Positions 24,484 to 33,034 of a stretch of DNA of 64,000 nucleotides are shown here, one piece after another. Source of the DNA: Paenibacillus sp. V4I7 (GTDB lineage: Bacteria; Bacillota; Bacilli; Paenibacillales; NBRC-103111); assembly GCF_030817275.1 (NCBI RefSeq), contig NZ_JAUSZD010000002.1, forward strand, positions 1 to 64,000. Direction: 5' to 3'. Made by a program: the position numbers and the translations under genes. A model generated the notes under the pieces. It saw only the letters and a program-made list of their open reading frames with translations, searched no databases and was not told where the DNA came from. Positions within the stretch are counted from its first letter, which is position 1. Each line of letters begins with the position of its first letter.

Positions 24484-24693
24484 GTGAATGAGTTGGTTAA
24501 GATGCCCCCAGCTATCGATACGTTATCCGTCGAGTTGACCATTAAAGAAGCATTCGCTTTGAGCAGTGGCGTGAAATACGCTGCAGACCCGAGCATATCG
24601 AAGGACGCAAGACGAAAAATACTGCGGTCTTTGGATCAAAAACTGTTTCCAGCCACATCGAATACCATTGATTATCATGCCCTGGAAGTGTAA
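24484..24693 (+). CDS. Small protein of unknown function upstream of trmB
   Basis: GTG 24484 with AAAGGA 6 bases upstream gives a 69-residue product of mixed charge (TIKEAFALSSGVKYAADP, then SKDARRKILRSLDQKLFP). It has no signal peptide or membrane segment. The reading frame has ordinary codon use, lies 75 bases before trmB and may be co-transcribed. I do not recognise a family. Confidence 0.55.
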   Translation: MNELVKMPPAIDTLSVELTIKEAFALSSGVKYAADPSISKDARRKILRSLDQKLFPATSNTIDYHALEV

Positions 24694-24768
24694 TTCCCTT
24701 TGATTTTTTTCCTCGAATCGTCTATGATTTGTATTCGATAGCTTGTACGTGTAGGAGGCAAAAAGTAG

Positions 24769-25500
24769 ATGCGTTTACGGGGAAGAAAAGGAATTCGAGA
24801 AGATATAGAACGTCAAAAGGAACTCGTTGTTTTAAATGCCAAGGAATATAAAGGCAAATGGGCCGAGTTATTCGGTAACAACAACCCGATTCATGCCGAG
24901 CTTGGGATGGGCAAAGGGCGCTTCATTAGTGAAATGAGTAAGAAATATCCGAACATTAATTTCATTGGTGTTGATATGTATGACGAATTGATTCGCAAAG
25001 CAAGTGAGAAAGCAAAGAATGCTCATGAAATCAAGACGGATGATGAGGCGGAGTCTGCGCTAAGCATACCGAACTTGAAGCTAATGCTTTTCAATATCGA
25101 ACATATTGAGGAAGCTTTTGCTGAAGGTGAATTAGAGCGGGTTTATTTGAATTTCAGTGATCCATGGCCGAAGAAAAAGCATGCTCGTAGACGTTTAACG
25201 CATCCGGGCTTTGTTGAGAAATATCAGCAAATATTAAATGCGAACGGCGAGATTCACTTGAAAACCGATTCGCAATCATTGTTCGAATTCTCCCTCAATT
25301 CTTTTGCAGATATGGGACTGAGAATGCGAAATATTTCCTTAAACCTGCATGTGGATGGGATTCATCCTAACCATGTTATGACTGAATACGAAACGAAGTT
25401 CGCCGGGCAAGGTATGAACATTCATCGCTGTGAAGTGGTTATTGGCGAAAAAGTGCTTGCTTCTCATCTGGAGCAGTTGAACAAAGCCAAATCGGAATAG
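24769..25500 (+). CDS. trmB: tRNA (guanine46-N7)-methyltransferase
   Basis: The 243-residue product has the TrmB SAM motif HAELGMGKGRFISE, the conserved NFIGVDMYDELI and the catalytic/tRNA-contact motif NFSDPWPKKKHARRRLTH, ending with EYETKF. It makes m7G46 in the variable loop of tRNA. GTAGGAGGCAA lies upstream of the ATG. It is followed by a terminator shared with the converging glycosyltransferase. Confidence 0.95.
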   Translation: MRLRGRKGIREDIERQKELVVLNAKEYKGKWAELFGNNNPIHAELGMGKGRFISEMSKKYPNINFIGVDMYDELIRKASEKAKNAHEIKTDDEAESALSIPNLKLMLFNIEHIEEAFAEGELERVYLNFSDPWPKKKHARRRLTHPGFVEKYQQILNANGEIHLKTDSQSLFEFSLNSFADMGLRMRNISLNLHVDGIHPNHVMTEYETKFAGQGMNIHRCEVVIGEKVLASHLEQLNKAKSE

Positions 25501-25513
25501 GTTTATACACAAA

Positions 25514-25566
25514 AAAAGCTAATCTTCTACTGCATAAACTGCGGTAAGAGATTAGCTTTTTTTACT
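25514..25566. terminator. Bidirectional terminator between trmB and the UgtP-like gene
   Basis: 12-bp stem 25514-25525 / 25549-25560 with A-run on the left and T-run on the right, so it works in both directions. Confidence 0.8.
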
Positions 25567-25570
25567 TGAA

Positions 25571-26701
25571 TCACCCAAGCAATTGCATAATGACCTCTGA
25601 ACAATCAGTTGAGGGAAGATACATCTTCTTTTTATGATAATTAGAAGCGCGCTTAGCCTCTACATCCGTATACCTGCTAGCCAACATCGATAACCAGTTC
25701 GCAATTGTATCTGCAGATCGGATCGGTTCGCCAAAGCCAAGCTGTGTAAAATAGTGGACATTCTCTTCTTCCTGACCCGGTATCGGATCATAAAAAAGCA
25801 TGGGGATCGACTTTGCAAGCCCTTCTGAGCAGGTCATACCCCCGGGCTTCGTTACAAGCAAATCGGAAGCTTCCATTAACTTGCCGATTTCTTGGGTAAA
25901 CCCAAGCAAATGGATATTGGGATGCTGATATCGGGCGTCCATCGCCAGCTTTGCTAATGCTTTCTCATTATTGCCTAAGCAAAATATGAATTGGATTCGA
26001 TCTCTCCATGTTATCAAGTGCTCACTGAGTGAATCGCCGCCGATTAATCCCCAGCCACCTCCCATAACTAGTACGGTAGGCAGAGATGCCAGCTGGAATT
26101 GCTGTCGAATCAGGGCTTTATCGTGGGCAACACGAAAGCTTGGATGAACGGGAATTCCTGTGATTTCGACTTGGGCTGCCGTGATACCGCGGCCCAGCAG
26201 TTTATTTTTGACGTCTTCTGTCGAAACCATATATTTATTTACTTCTCTACTGACCCAAGTCCCATGGACATCGTAGTCTGTAATGACCGTACATAGCGGG
26301 ATGTCTAATCCAGCTCTTTTCAGTCTAGATACGACAACACTGGGAAAAGGGTGTGTGCAGACAATAGCTTGAGGAGCCCACTGCTGGATAATCGCCGCTG
26401 TCTGTGCATAAAAAATGCGATGTAAGGCTAATTGCGTCAAGCGGTTGAGCGATTTCTTGTATTGAGAGCGGTACAATCGGCCGTACAGCTTGGGCTGAGA
26501 GGTTAGTGTCTTTTTGTAAGCATGGATGATCCAAGGTGCTAAGGTCGGGTGCAGGAATGAGCCTAATTCTAATACACGTGTCTCGATTGTAGAACAACGC
26601 TGTTCTAAGTTTACGGCAAGTGCATAAGCCGCTTGCGTATGTCCGGCTCCGAAGCCTTCAGAAAGAATGAGAACCCGTTTTTTACCATGCAAGACATCCA
26701 T
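25571..26701 (-). CDS. MGDG synthase/UgtP-like glycosyltransferase (GT28)
   Basis: The 376-residue product shows the GT28 N-terminal loop EGFGAGHTQAAYALA, then THPFPSVVVSRLK and TVITDYDVHGTWV of the acceptor domain, and VMGGGWGLIGGD plus VTKPGGMTCSEGLA of the nucleotide-sugar domain. It resembles UgtP-type diacylglycerol glucosyltransferases that make glycolipid anchors. It lies 4 bases downstream of the PAP2 gene, in the same minus-strand unit, and the GT4 enzyme at 27425 diverges from this unit. Donor sugar and acceptor remain inference. Confidence 0.88.
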   Translation of the reverse strand: MDVLHGKKRVLILSEGFGAGHTQAAYALAVNLEQRCSTIETRVLELGSFLHPTLAPWIIHAYKKTLTSQPKLYGRLYRSQYKKSLNRLTQLALHRIFYAQTAAIIQQWAPQAIVCTHPFPSVVVSRLKRAGLDIPLCTVITDYDVHGTWVSREVNKYMVSTEDVKNKLLGRGITAAQVEITGIPVHPSFRVAHDKALIRQQFQLASLPTVLVMGGGWGLIGGDSLSEHLITWRDRIQFIFCLGNNEKALAKLAMDARYQHPNIHLLGFTQEIGKLMEASDLLVTKPGGMTCSEGLAKSIPMLFYDPIPGQEEENVHYFTQLGFGEPIRSADTIANWLSMLASRYTDVEAKRASNYHKKKMYLPSTDCSEVIMQLLG

Positions 26702-26705
26702 TCGT

Positions 26706-27233
26706 TTACCCCCAGAAAGCTACTGTCACTAGAGAAGCCGTCGTTCCAATTAAACATCCAACGATACAATCGGAAGGATAGTGCAGCCCTAGGTAGATAC
26801 GTGATAGACCAACGATTAATGCGAGCGGTATGAGAATAAGTCCAAGTATAGGCACGGCTGTAACAAAAGGGAAAATGATTGAGAAGATAGCGGTTGTATG
26901 CCCGGAAGGAAAGGAATGATCCGTCAGCGGGTTTTTATAAGTAATGGTTTGAGGGTGTACCAGGTAAGGTCTAAGTCTTGGGTATTTCTTTTTGATAAAA
27001 GCAACTGGGATATGACTGATGGTTAAGGCAAGAAGAGCTTGAATGCCTGCTGTACGCAGTGGGCCTTGACCGAACAATGCAAAGCATAAGGATATCGCAA
27101 TGGAGGCTGTGGCCCCGCCTAAATGTGTGATTTTATTAAAGAAATGATCAAGGAAGAAGTGCTGGATACGTTGATTCACAAAGTGGAATATGCGTGTTTC
27201 ATGATGCTGAAGCCAGTGTACGACCCTGCTCAT
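26706..27233 (-). CDS. PAP2-superfamily membrane phosphatase
   Basis: The 175-residue product has all three PAP2 signatures: KKKYPRLRP (residues 81-89), PSGHT (109-113) and SRIYLGLHYPSD (144-155), within a protein of five to six membrane helices. Such enzymes dephosphorylate phosphatidic acid, phosphatidylglycerophosphate or undecaprenyl pyrophosphate. GGAGG lies 9 bases before the ATG. With the UgtP-like gene downstream it could supply diacylglycerol for glycolipid synthesis, which is inference; undecaprenyl pyrophosphate recycling is an equal alternative. Confidence 0.9.
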   Translation of the reverse strand: MSRVVHWLQHHETRIFHFVNQRIQHFFLDHFFNKITHLGGATASIAISLCFALFGQGPLRTAGIQALLALTISHIPVAFIKKKYPRLRPYLVHPQTITYKNPLTDHSFPSGHTTAIFSIIFPFVTAVPILGLILIPLALIVGLSRIYLGLHYPSDCIVGCLIGTTASLVTVAFWG

Positions 27234-27424
27234 GAGTAGTAGCCTCCTTCGCTGCTGGGGTTACTTTCTTAAGTCTTATTGTAAAGAACATTTATTAAAG
27301 GAAGATTAACGCAGTAATAAATTTTAAGAAATTCAATTTAACGTTCATCTGATCTCCCGAAAACAATCCTGTGCTAGCATGATGTGAAATAAGGGGATTG
27401 AAGGTAAATAGTAAAAAGGGGCTG

Positions 27425-28609
27425 ATGAGGTTGAGAGTTGCCTTATTTACAGATACATTCCTGCCAGATGTAAATGGAGTTGCCAAGACACTTGGCAGAT
27501 GGACGCGGTTTTTGGAATCCAAAGATGTGGCTTGCAAAGTGTTTGCTCCTACTAGTATGACAGAAGGTGACAACGATCCGTTCCGTGTAGAACGTTTTTA
27601 CAGTATTCCCTTTTTATTGTACCCCGAATGTCGCTTAGCTATCCCAAATCCTCTCAATGTTCGCAAATCCCTCCATGCCTTTCAGCCTACACTCATTCAT
27701 TGTGCAACCCCTTTCAATTTGGGACTTTTTGGCTTGCACCATGCTCGCAAACACAAAACGCCATTAGTTGCGTCCTACCATACTCACTTCGACCAATACT
27801 TGAGTCATTATAAAATACCTTGGGTGGAGACTACGCTGTGGAAATACATGCAATGGTTTCACCAAAGCTGTCAGAAGGTGTATGTGCCTTCGATGTCTAC
27901 CTTGCAGCATCTGCAAGCCAAAGGGTTAAGTCATTTAGAGATTTGGAGCCGCGGTGTCGATGCGGAACGTTTCCAGCCGATTGTCGACCGAAAGTCAGTA
28001 CTCGGGACATATGGCGTAGATCCTGCAAAGTTCGTTATGCTTTATGTCGGGCGTTTAGCCCCTGAGAAAAGTGTAGAGGTCGCACTAGACAGTTTTACTG
28101 CACTGCCTGCTGCGATCAGAGATGATAGTCATCTAATTATTGCTGGTGACGGACCGTCTGCCGCAGTGTTGCGCGAATGTTATGGAGGGGCTCCAGGAGT
28201 TACTTTTACCGGATTCGTTCAGGGGACACAGCTCGCTGAGCTTTATGCAGCTGCAGATGTGTTTCTTTTTCCTTCAGCTACAGAGACTTTCGGCAATGTT
28301 GTTCTGGAGTCCATGGCTTCTGGGACAACGGTGATTGGAGCTGCTGCTGGCGGGGTACAGGATAATATTGAGCATGAAGTAACGGGTTTACTCTGTCCAT
28401 CTGGCGAGGTTGCTGCTTTCACACAAGCAATCATAAGATTGTATGAATCACAAGAGACTCGTCACAGACTTGCCATTGCGGGTAGGGAGTTTGCCCTGCG
28501 CCAATCTTGGGATCACATCTTTAACCAATTGTTGGCCAGCTATGAGGAAGTGGCCTATAGGACAGCTGTAAATCAGTCCCACTTACATTCAAAACGTATG
28601 ATTCAATAA
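27425..28609 (+). CDS. GT4-family glycosyltransferase (MgtA-like)
   Basis: ATG 27425 is favoured by AAAAAGGGG a few bases upstream. The 394-residue product has a GT-B fold: N-terminal RVALFTDTFLPDVNGVAKTL and YPECRLAIPNP, then the GT4 donor domain with LYVGRLAPEKSV, IIAGDGPSAAVLRE and the EX7E-type FLFPSATETFGNVVLESMA. The closest concept is GDP-mannose-dependent alpha-mannosyltransferase MgtA acting on lipid acceptors. Across a divergent promoter region from the PAP2/UgtP-like unit, it forms a likely membrane glycolipid locus. Confidence 0.88.
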   Translation: MRLRVALFTDTFLPDVNGVAKTLGRWTRFLESKDVACKVFAPTSMTEGDNDPFRVERFYSIPFLLYPECRLAIPNPLNVRKSLHAFQPTLIHCATPFNLGLFGLHHARKHKTPLVASYHTHFDQYLSHYKIPWVETTLWKYMQWFHQSCQKVYVPSMSTLQHLQAKGLSHLEIWSRGVDAERFQPIVDRKSVLGTYGVDPAKFVMLYVGRLAPEKSVEVALDSFTALPAAIRDDSHLIIAGDGPSAAVLRECYGGAPGVTFTGFVQGTQLAELYAAADVFLFPSATETFGNVVLESMASGTTVIGAAAGGVQDNIEHEVTGLLCPSGEVAAFTQAIIRLYESQETRHRLAIAGREFALRQSWDHIFNQLLASYEEVAYRTAVNQSHLHSKRMIQ

Positions 28610-28964
28610 TAGGGGCAGCCAAGCAAAAGTTGTCAGGGAGAGCTTAGGTGAATTATAATAAACCCCGTATCACATGGGGGCGGCTTGATCGTGTTCGTCT
28701 AAATGGTGAACTTTTGGTACACAATAAAATGAAAAACGTTGAAAACAGGACTTTAACGATCTGATTTCAAGCACATGCTGCATAGACTGTGCGCGTTCCG
28801 CTCAAATCTCAGAGAAATGGCTTATATACGTCATTGTGAACTTTGACAAATGAGTGGAAAGAGAGGAAAATCAAGAACGGTTATTCACATGGTACATAAA
28901 ACTGCGCATACGCGTATAAAAAGATAGCTTGTGTGCATAAACAAAAAAAGGGGGACTTTGCTTC
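28610..28964 (+). other. Gap with only weak regulatory signals
   Basis: No credible gene. A short CCCC/GGGG hairpin at about 28664-28682 follows the GT4 stop without a T-run. TTGACA at 28843-28848 with GAAAAT 17 bases later is a weak promoter candidate for the next gene. Confidence 0.35.
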
Positions 28965-30200
28965 ATGCTAGACAAGATTATGCTTACCTTTCAAATTGGC
29001 TTAGCCTTGGTCGGTGCGTATCAGTTATTTTTAACTTTCTTCGGATGGTACCGTCCCAGAAACAAACAGAAATTTGCTCCGCAGAAATCGTTTGCTGTTT
29101 TGGTTGCTGCTCATAATGAGGAGCAAGTCGTTGGCGCATTGATCGAGAATCTGAAGGCCTTGGATTACCCCAAAGAGCTCTATGACATCTTCGTGATTTG
29201 TGATAACTGTACAGACAATACAGCGGATATTGCACGCAGTCATGGTGTTAACGCCATGGAACGCCATAACCCGAACCTGAGAGGGAAAGGTTACGCGATC
29301 GAATGGATGCTGAAAGAGCTTTGGAAGCGGGAGCGTCAGTACGACGCCGTTGTCATGTTTGATGCCGACAATCTTTCCAGTCCGGATTACTTAATACACA
29401 TGAACAATGATCTTTGCTCCGGTTCCAGAGTTATTCAAGCCTACCTAGACAGCAAGAACCCAAACGATTCCTGGGTTACTGGCTCCTACGCAATCTCGTA
29501 TTACTTTGCAAACCGCTTCTGGCAAATGCCCCGTACAAACTTAGGGCTTGCTAACTACTTGGGAGGTACAGGAATGTGCTTTGAATCCAAGCTGCTTAAA
29601 CAGATCGGATGGGGAGCAACCAGCCTTGTTGAAGATTTGGAGTTCTCCATGCGCTGCATTAAGCTCGGTATTCGACCTACTTACAACTACGAGGCGATTG
29701 TTTATGATGAGAAGCCACTGACGTTTAAAGTATCCGCCAAACAGCGCTTGCGCTGGATGCAAGGACACTTTGATGTGGCCAAGCGTTATTTCTTCCCCCT
29801 ATTGTGGCAAGGTATCAAAGAGGGCAGCTGGACGAAGATTGACGCGGCTATCTACTCGGCTAACGTATATAACTTCTTTTTCGGCGCGATTATCACCGTA
29901 TTGCTATGGATTAAATCCTTCACTCCGGGTTGGTCGGACGCGCCAATGCTTGCTGATATCAATCCCGTATTCTTTAACTCAGTCAGCTTAGCCATTTACG
30001 TGCTTCTGCCAATCTCCATGTTCATTGAGAAGGCTCCTGGCAAAGTATATAAATATTTAATTCTATATCCGATATTTATGCTTTCTTGGTGGCCGATTAC
30101 GTTCTATGCGTTCTTCACGCAAAACAACAAACAATGGAGCCATACGGAGCATACACGTGTTATTCGTCTAGACGAAATGAAAAGTAAACAAGTGAGTTGA
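28965..30200 (+). CDS. Processive-type GT2 membrane glycosyltransferase
   Basis: The 411-residue product has an N-terminal membrane helix (about 7-27), a GT2 domain with FAVLVAAHNEEQVVG, CDNCTDNTADIAR, the metal-binding FDADN, the catalytic LVEDLEFSMR and the QRLRWMQGH motif of processive beta-glycosyltransferases, then three to four C-terminal helices. This is the cellulose/hyaluronan-synthase-like layout, so it may export a polysaccharide or modify a lipid. The adjacent GT4 gene is not clearly in the same transcript. The infC promoter overlaps its stop. Confidence 0.87.
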   Translation: MLDKIMLTFQIGLALVGAYQLFLTFFGWYRPRNKQKFAPQKSFAVLVAAHNEEQVVGALIENLKALDYPKELYDIFVICDNCTDNTADIARSHGVNAMERHNPNLRGKGYAIEWMLKELWKRERQYDAVVMFDADNLSSPDYLIHMNNDLCSGSRVIQAYLDSKNPNDSWVTGSYAISYYFANRFWQMPRTNLGLANYLGGTGMCFESKLLKQIGWGATSLVEDLEFSMRCIKLGIRPTYNYEAIVYDEKPLTFKVSAKQRLRWMQGHFDVAKRYFFPLLWQGIKEGSWTKIDAAIYSANVYNFFFGAIITVLLWIKSFTPGWSDAPMLADINPVFFNSVSLAIYVLLPISMFIEKAPGKVYKYLILYPIFMLSWWPITFYAFFTQNNKQWSHTEHTRVIRLDEMKSKQVS

Positions 30201-30225
30201 CTTTCTCTGACTGAGATGATATTAT
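30197..30225 (+). promoter_or_regulatory. Sigma-A promoter for infC-rpmI-rplT
   Basis: TTGACT at 30197-30202 and TATTAT at 30220-30225, spacer 17. The -35 overlaps the stop codon of the preceding gene. Confidence 0.8.
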
Positions 30226-30239
30226 ATTTCAAGTAAAAG

Positions 30240-30366
30240 CAGAAGCGCCCGCTTCTCACCTGACCGACACAGTTGGCTGGTTTGAATGAATCGTCATGAA
30301 TGTACAATAGGTTTGCATGAACCTGTTATTGATGAAGATGTGGGCCACTGCGCCCGCATCTTTTTT
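30240..30366 (+). ncRNA. L20 leader (ribosomal protein autoregulatory RNA)
   Basis: The leader opens with the L20-leader core around AGAAGCGCCCGCTTCTCACC (30241-30260), continues with a hairpin around 30307-30330, and ends in a terminator with arms 30337-30345 / 30352-30360 and six T at 30361-30366. By established knowledge of this leader, L20 binding favours termination and so reduces infC-rpmI-rplT transcription. Confidence 0.88.
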
Positions 30367-30411
30367 ATATTGTTAGAGAGAGCGTTACATACTTTTTGGA
30401 GGTGGAATACT

Positions 30412-30927
30412 ATTAGCAAAGACCATATGATTAATGACGAGATTCGTGTGAAGGAAGTACGCCTGATTGGGGCGGACGGAGAACAACTCGGCATCACGCC
30501 GATTCGCGAAGCTCTTCAAATCGCACTTGACGCGAATTTGGATTTGGTAAATGTGGCACCGACGGCTAAGCCGCCAGTATGCCGCATTATGGATTACGGT
30601 AAATTCCGTTATGAAACACAGAAGAAAGAAAAAGAAGCTCGTAAGAACCAGAAGATTGTGGACATCAAAGAAATTCGCTTAAGCGCGACAATCGATGAAC
30701 ACGACTTCCAAACAAAGCTTCGCAATGCCGTTAAGTTTCTTGGCGAAGGCGATAAAGTGAAAGCCAGCGTCCGATTCCGTGGTCGTGAAATAGCGCACTC
30801 GGAGATTGGCCGTAGAGTACTTGAACGTTTAGCTACTGAAACAGCTGACATTTCCTCACAGGAGCGCGCTCCTAAGCTTGAGGGAAGAAGCATGATCATG
30901 ATCTTAACGCCGAAAGTCACTACCTAG
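30412..30927 (+). CDS. infC: Translation initiation factor IF-3 (ATT start)
   Basis: The IF-3 N-terminus ([17 protein letters not shown]) begins right after an ATT codon at 30412, with GGAGG 9 bases upstream (30398-30402); there is no ATG or GTG at this position. Use of a rare start is a known IF-3 self-control mechanism. The 171-residue product has the N-domain, the linker with [15 protein letters not shown] [11 protein letters not shown] and the C-domain with [22 protein letters not shown]-3 checks the initiator tRNA on the 30S subunit. Confidence 0.95.
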   Translation: MSKDHMINDEIRVKEVRLIGADGEQLGITPIREALQIALDANLDLVNVAPTAKPPVCRIMDYGKFRYETQKKEKEARKNQKIVDIKEIRLSATIDEHDFQTKLRNAVKFLGEGDKVKASVRFRGREIAHSEIGRRVLERLATETADISSQERAPKLEGRSMIMILTPKVTT

Positions 30928-30959
30928 GCGTTATACTAAATTAGGAGGAACAAAACACC

Positions 30960-31163
30960 ATGCCGAAAATGAAAACACACAGCAGCTTGAAAGGCCGTTT
31001 CAAAATTACTGGCACAGGCAAAGTGATGAGATACAAACAAGGTAAAAATCACTTGCTTTCCGGTAAATCTTCACGTACTAAACGTGTTCTTGCAACAAAC
31101 CCAGTTATGGCTCCAGGCGATGTACGTCGTCTGAAACAACAACTTTCTAACATTAAAGGTTAA
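30960..31163 (+). CDS. rpmI: 50S ribosomal protein L35
   Basis: The 67-residue very basic product matches L35: MPKMKTHSSLKGRFKITGTG, then LLSGKSSRTKR. It lies 32 bases after infC with TTAGGAGG before the ATG and is in the standard infC-rpmI-rplT order. Confidence 0.98.
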   Translation: MPKMKTHSSLKGRFKITGTGKVMRYKQGKNHLLSGKSSRTKRVLATNPVMAPGDVRRLKQQLSNIKG

Positions 31164-31203
31164 TATTCGAACATTATTTATACATCCCAGGAGGTAGTTA
31201 ACA

Positions 31204-31563
31204 ATGGCAAGAGTCAAGGGCGGATTTATTCGCGCTCACCGTCGTAAGAAAATTTTGAAACTAGCAAAAGGTTATTTCGGTTCCAAACATCGCTTATTTA
31301 AAACAGCTAAAGAACAAGTAATGAAATCTTTAGTGTATGCATACCGTGACCGTCGTCAAACGAAACGTAACTTCCGCAGACTGTGGATTACACGTATCAA
31401 TGCAGGCGCTCGTCAAAACGGCCTTAGCTACAGCAAATTGATGCATGGCCTGAAATTGGCTGGTATCGAAGTTAACCGTAAAATCTTGGCTGATCTAGCT
31501 GTGAATGATTCCAAAGCGTTCAACGATTTGGCAACAGCTGCAAAAGCAAAAGTAAACGCGTAA
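31204..31563 (+). CDS. rplT: 50S ribosomal protein L20
   Basis: The 119-residue basic product is L20: [38 protein letters not shown] and the end [13 protein letters not shown]. It is an early assembly protein on 23S rRNA and also the repressor acting on the L20 leader. GGAGG precedes the ATG and a strong terminator follows. Confidence 0.98.
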   Translation: MARVKGGFIRAHRRKKILKLAKGYFGSKHRLFKTAKEQVMKSLVYAYRDRRQTKRNFRRLWITRINAGARQNGLSYSKLMHGLKLAGIEVNRKILADLAVNDSKAFNDLATAAKAKVNA

Positions 31564-31575
31564 TAGCGTTCTTAG

Positions 31576-31609
31576 AAGCCTGTTCCCTTAAGGGAGCAGG
31601 CTTTTTTTG
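31576..31609 (+). terminator. Terminator of infC-rpmI-rplT
   Basis: Stem AGCCTGTTCCC/GGGAGCAGGCT (31577-31587 / 31592-31602), loop TTAA, seven T. Confidence 0.9.
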
Positions 31610-31626
31610 CATAAAATGGACGAAGT

Positions 31627-31973
31627 TTAAACGTTGGATGGTGTTTCTGATCGATGATGGTTTCGAAAAAGTACAACCAAGTACATCAACAGGGGAATAA
31701 CGACTTGAAAGATTGGGAAAAACTTCAAACTACATTCAAGCCAAGCCACACGTGATAGGTATAGTTCGGTTCTATAAAAGATGTCGTGAATATAATAAAA
31801 CCCACATAGAAAATCCACAGGTGTCTACTTGTTGCACGCGATAATTGGGTACATGCATAGACGGCTCCCCAGAAGAAAGCAGTCATTTTCACAAATAAAC
31901 CCAGAAATAAAAGCAAGGTGACCATCACGTCGGACGAAAGTAGCAATATCAAAGCGTTGATAATAATCTTCAC
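31627..31973 (-). pseudogene. Remnant of a GerAB-type spore permease gene (C-terminal part, frameshifted)
   Basis: Two overlapping frames carry the C-terminal end of a Spore_permease protein. The first (from 31973) reads VMVTLLLFLGLFVKMTAFFW, then FTTSFIEPNYTYHVWLGLNV. The second (to 31627) continues with FFPIFQVVIPLLMYLVVLF. The switch lies near 31735-31745, so at least one frameshift is present. The N-terminal three-quarters are missing. It lies right after the GerAA-type remnant, in normal A-then-B order on the minus strand. Confidence 0.75.
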
Positions 31974-31997
31974 TCGATTGTAGAAATCTAAAAAAGG

Positions 31998-32513
31998 TTA
32001 CTGGAGCAAGCAGTGCGAAAGGAGTTCCATCGTTCCATCGACGATTATGCCAACTTGTCCTTCAAGAAGGCCGGCTGCTACGGCATCTGGCCTCTCTGAG
32101 TTCATAATGGTAGGAAATGGGGTATAGGTTCTATCTTCGATGAATTCTTCAATGTACCCGCTCTCTAGGATGCTGTCGACGTCAATCCTGTCTAGGCGAC
32201 TCTTGACTTCTTGAACGACGTGATCCTCAGCAATCCCATCCAAATAGGTGATGACGACTTCGGTTTGCGTATATCGACCTATTCGCAGGCTAATAAACCG
32301 AAGATCGGGTGATTTAATTTTCCTCCGCAGCAGGGAGGTATTCGTTCGCAAGTCTTCTGTAAAGCTTTCTTTCGGACCTCTTACAACCGTTTGTGTTTGA
32401 GGCTCCTCTATGGCACGCTTGTCCCACCATGTTGTACCGGCAATTAATGCTTCATGGTAGCCGTTAGCAAGAATGGCAGTGTTACCGTCCAAGAGAGCTC
32501 GGCAGGGACGATT
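31998..32513 (-). pseudogene. Remnant of a GerAA-type germinant receptor gene (internal part)
   Basis: The frame contains the middle of a GerA-family N-terminal domain: GNTAILANGYHEALIAGTTW, then VVRGPKESFTEDLRTNTSLL and VITYLDGIAEDHVVQEVKSR. It has no start, being closed by a stop at 32514, and breaks off after GQVGIIVDGT at the point where membrane helices should begin, so both ends are deleted. The intact relatives at 50506 and following show what was lost. Confidence 0.78.
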
Positions 32514-32588
32514 TCATTACTAGCCCCCTAAATTTCCTGGATTGGTATTATCTTCTCTCGCTTGATTTTGTTTTATTCAGTTTGACTA

Positions 32589-32617
32589 TTGACTATTCTT
32601 CAGGGGATGCATATAAT
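32589..32617 (+). promoter_or_regulatory. Sigma-A promoter for the ilv leader
   Basis: TTGACT at 32589-32594, spacer 17, consensus TATAAT at 32612-32617. A second TTGACT at 32582 has a 24-base spacer and is not usable. Confidence 0.85.
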
Positions 32618-32659
32618 AATCTCTAAATCATATTATATATGGTGATCTACACTAACGAA

Positions 32660-32976
32660 TCGGCTATGAAGAGGAAGAAGTAATAAGGGCACTTATGCGC
32701 AGAGAGCGTTGGACTTGCTGAAACCATCGCCTTAATCCCTTACGTACGAAGTCACCTCGGAGCTGTTTTCCTGAAACTTGCGGCACAGCCGTAGGCAATA
32801 GGGGAAATCGGAAGAGCACACGTTATCGTGCTGAGGGTATTGTTCTTCATGAGCATACCTGCTAAGGCTATGTGCTGTGAGGCGCGTAGCAAACTTGGGT
32901 GGTACCACGGAAGCTTGAACCCCTTTCGTCCCGTTTACACGTTACGTGCGTGTATGGGATGAATAGGGGTTTTTCT
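32660..32976 (+). ncRNA. T-box leader of the ilv operon (specifier read as Val GUC)
   Basis: Conserved blocks appear in order: GAAGAGGAAGAAGTA at about 32668, AGAGAGC at 32702 with GCTGAAACC in the stem I apex, GAAGTCACCTCGGAGC at about 32748-32763, the T-box AACTTGGGTGGTACCACGG (32892-32910), then a terminator with paired arms starting at 32918 and ending at about 32969 followed by T. By alignment to known leaders, where the codon precedes A-CCTC, the specifier is GTC, valine. Uncharged tRNA-Val would then promote readthrough. The codon call is less sure than the T-box itself. Confidence 0.9.
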
Positions 32977-33034
32977 TATTGTCTAAGAAAGCTCGATGAT
33001 TCAAATGAACTTACTTTTTGAGAGGAGGATCACA

